From Atrina japonica (Eukaryota; Mollusca; Bivalvia; Pterioida; Pinnidae): DNA of 64,000 nucleotides. The stretch is taken from contig BROG01000451.1 in assembly GCA_030159075.1 (NCBI GenBank), positions 547,067 to 611,066 of the forward strand, in the 5' to 3' direction. How positions within the stretch are numbered: the first letter of the stretch is position 1; the number at the start of each line of letters is the position of its first letter. The position numbers were made by a program, and so were the translations under genes. Below are positions 63,536 through 64,000 of this stretch, one piece after another. The notes below the pieces were generated by a model. It did no database searches and was not told the DNA's origin. It saw only the letters and a program-made list of their open reading frames with translations.

Positions 63536-63965
63536 ACATTTCCTAATGGTGATCTAGTTATTATGTGATTTTTATATTTTCTTATTCAGTTATAATTGAT
63601 TTTTATACTTCCAAATGGTTATTTAGTTATTACGTAATTTTTGTATTTCCTAATAGTTATTCAATTATAAGTGATTTTTAGATTTCCTAATGGTTATTTA
63701 GTTATATTGTGATTTTTATATTTTCTTATTGTTATTTTGTTATTATGTTATTTTTACATTTTCTATTTTCTAATTCTTATTTAGTTATTATGGGATTTTT
63801 TATATTTCTAATAGTTATTTTGTTATTATGTGACTTTTATATTTTCTAATGGTTATTCAATTATTATCTGACTTTTATATTTTCTAATGGTTTAGTTATT
63901 ACAGAATGTATATATTTCCTAATGGTGATTTAGCTATTATAGGATTTTTATTTTTCCTGATAGGT
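63536..63965. repeat. About 38-bp degenerate minisatellite
   Basis: Some 11 imperfect copies of TGATTTTTATATTTCCTAAT plus GGTTATTTAGTTATTAT. Flanked by PLE 3' ends on both sides. Confidence 0.88.
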
Positions 63966-63975
63966 ATTCAGTCAA

Positions 63976-64000
63976 AAATCACGGCGGGTGTGACCGGTCG
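63976..64000 (+). repeat. PLE 3'-terminal region, cut by window end
   Basis: CACGGCGGGTGTGACCGGTC is identical to the core of other copies. Confidence 0.75.

Overview
The window looks like nuclear DNA of a mollusc, most likely a bivalve. It is AT-rich and intron-bearing, and it is crowded with micro- and minisatellites. Its mobile elements are the kinds known from bivalves: Penelope-like retroelements (PLEs) with RT and GIY-YIG pieces, L1/Tx1-like LINE fragments, tRNA-derived SINEs and hammerhead-bearing repeats. No bacterial, plasmid or phage features were seen. The species cannot be named from the sequence alone.

Three host genes are supported. (1) A single-exon rhodopsin-like (class A) GPCR of 412 aa lies at 9878-11116 (+). 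(2) A seven-exon SLC22-family organic-ion transporter spans 22226-37357 (+). All splice sites are GT-AG, the phases match, and the joined frame is 506 aa. (3) A DRAM/TMEM150 (Frag1/DRAM/Sfk1) family six-pass membrane protein spans 53441-38259 (-). Six exons were found. A seventh small one is implied by phase and was not located. Genes 2 and 3 converge, with stop codons about 0.9 kb apart. Nothing suggests that the three act in one pathway.

Layout: 0-3.6 kb PLE and LINE debris; 6.7-8.6 kb a 53-bp minisatellite with a 320-bp higher-order period; 8.6-9.0 kb a repeat carrying a hammerhead ribozyme fold; 9.9-11.1 kb the GPCR; 11.6-18.4 kb two large tandem arrays whose units carry AGGTCAAGGTCA (nuclear-receptor DR0) motifs and, in the second array, TGACGTCA; 19.4-22.2 kb a duplicated SLC22 5' flank and a 27-bp minisatellite; 22.2-37.4 kb the SLC22 gene, whose introns hold at least five different minisatellites; 38.3-53.4 kb the DRAM-like gene with a second hammerhead repeat, a (C)56 run and a 5'-truncated PLE; 55.2-55.6 kb a (TAG)n tract; 56-64 kb further PLE and LINE debris.

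Main points for a second look: the 3' end of SLC22 exon 5 with its splice donor has been amplified about 30 times into a minisatellite of decoy donors; two copies of a dispersed repeat keep an almost complete type I hammerhead; PLE fragments show an N-terminal GIY-YIG domain joined to a CxC linker, as in the Naiad clade, and several copies share an open Cys-rich frame beyond a conserved TGA; the DRAM-like gene has a textbook U12-type donor.
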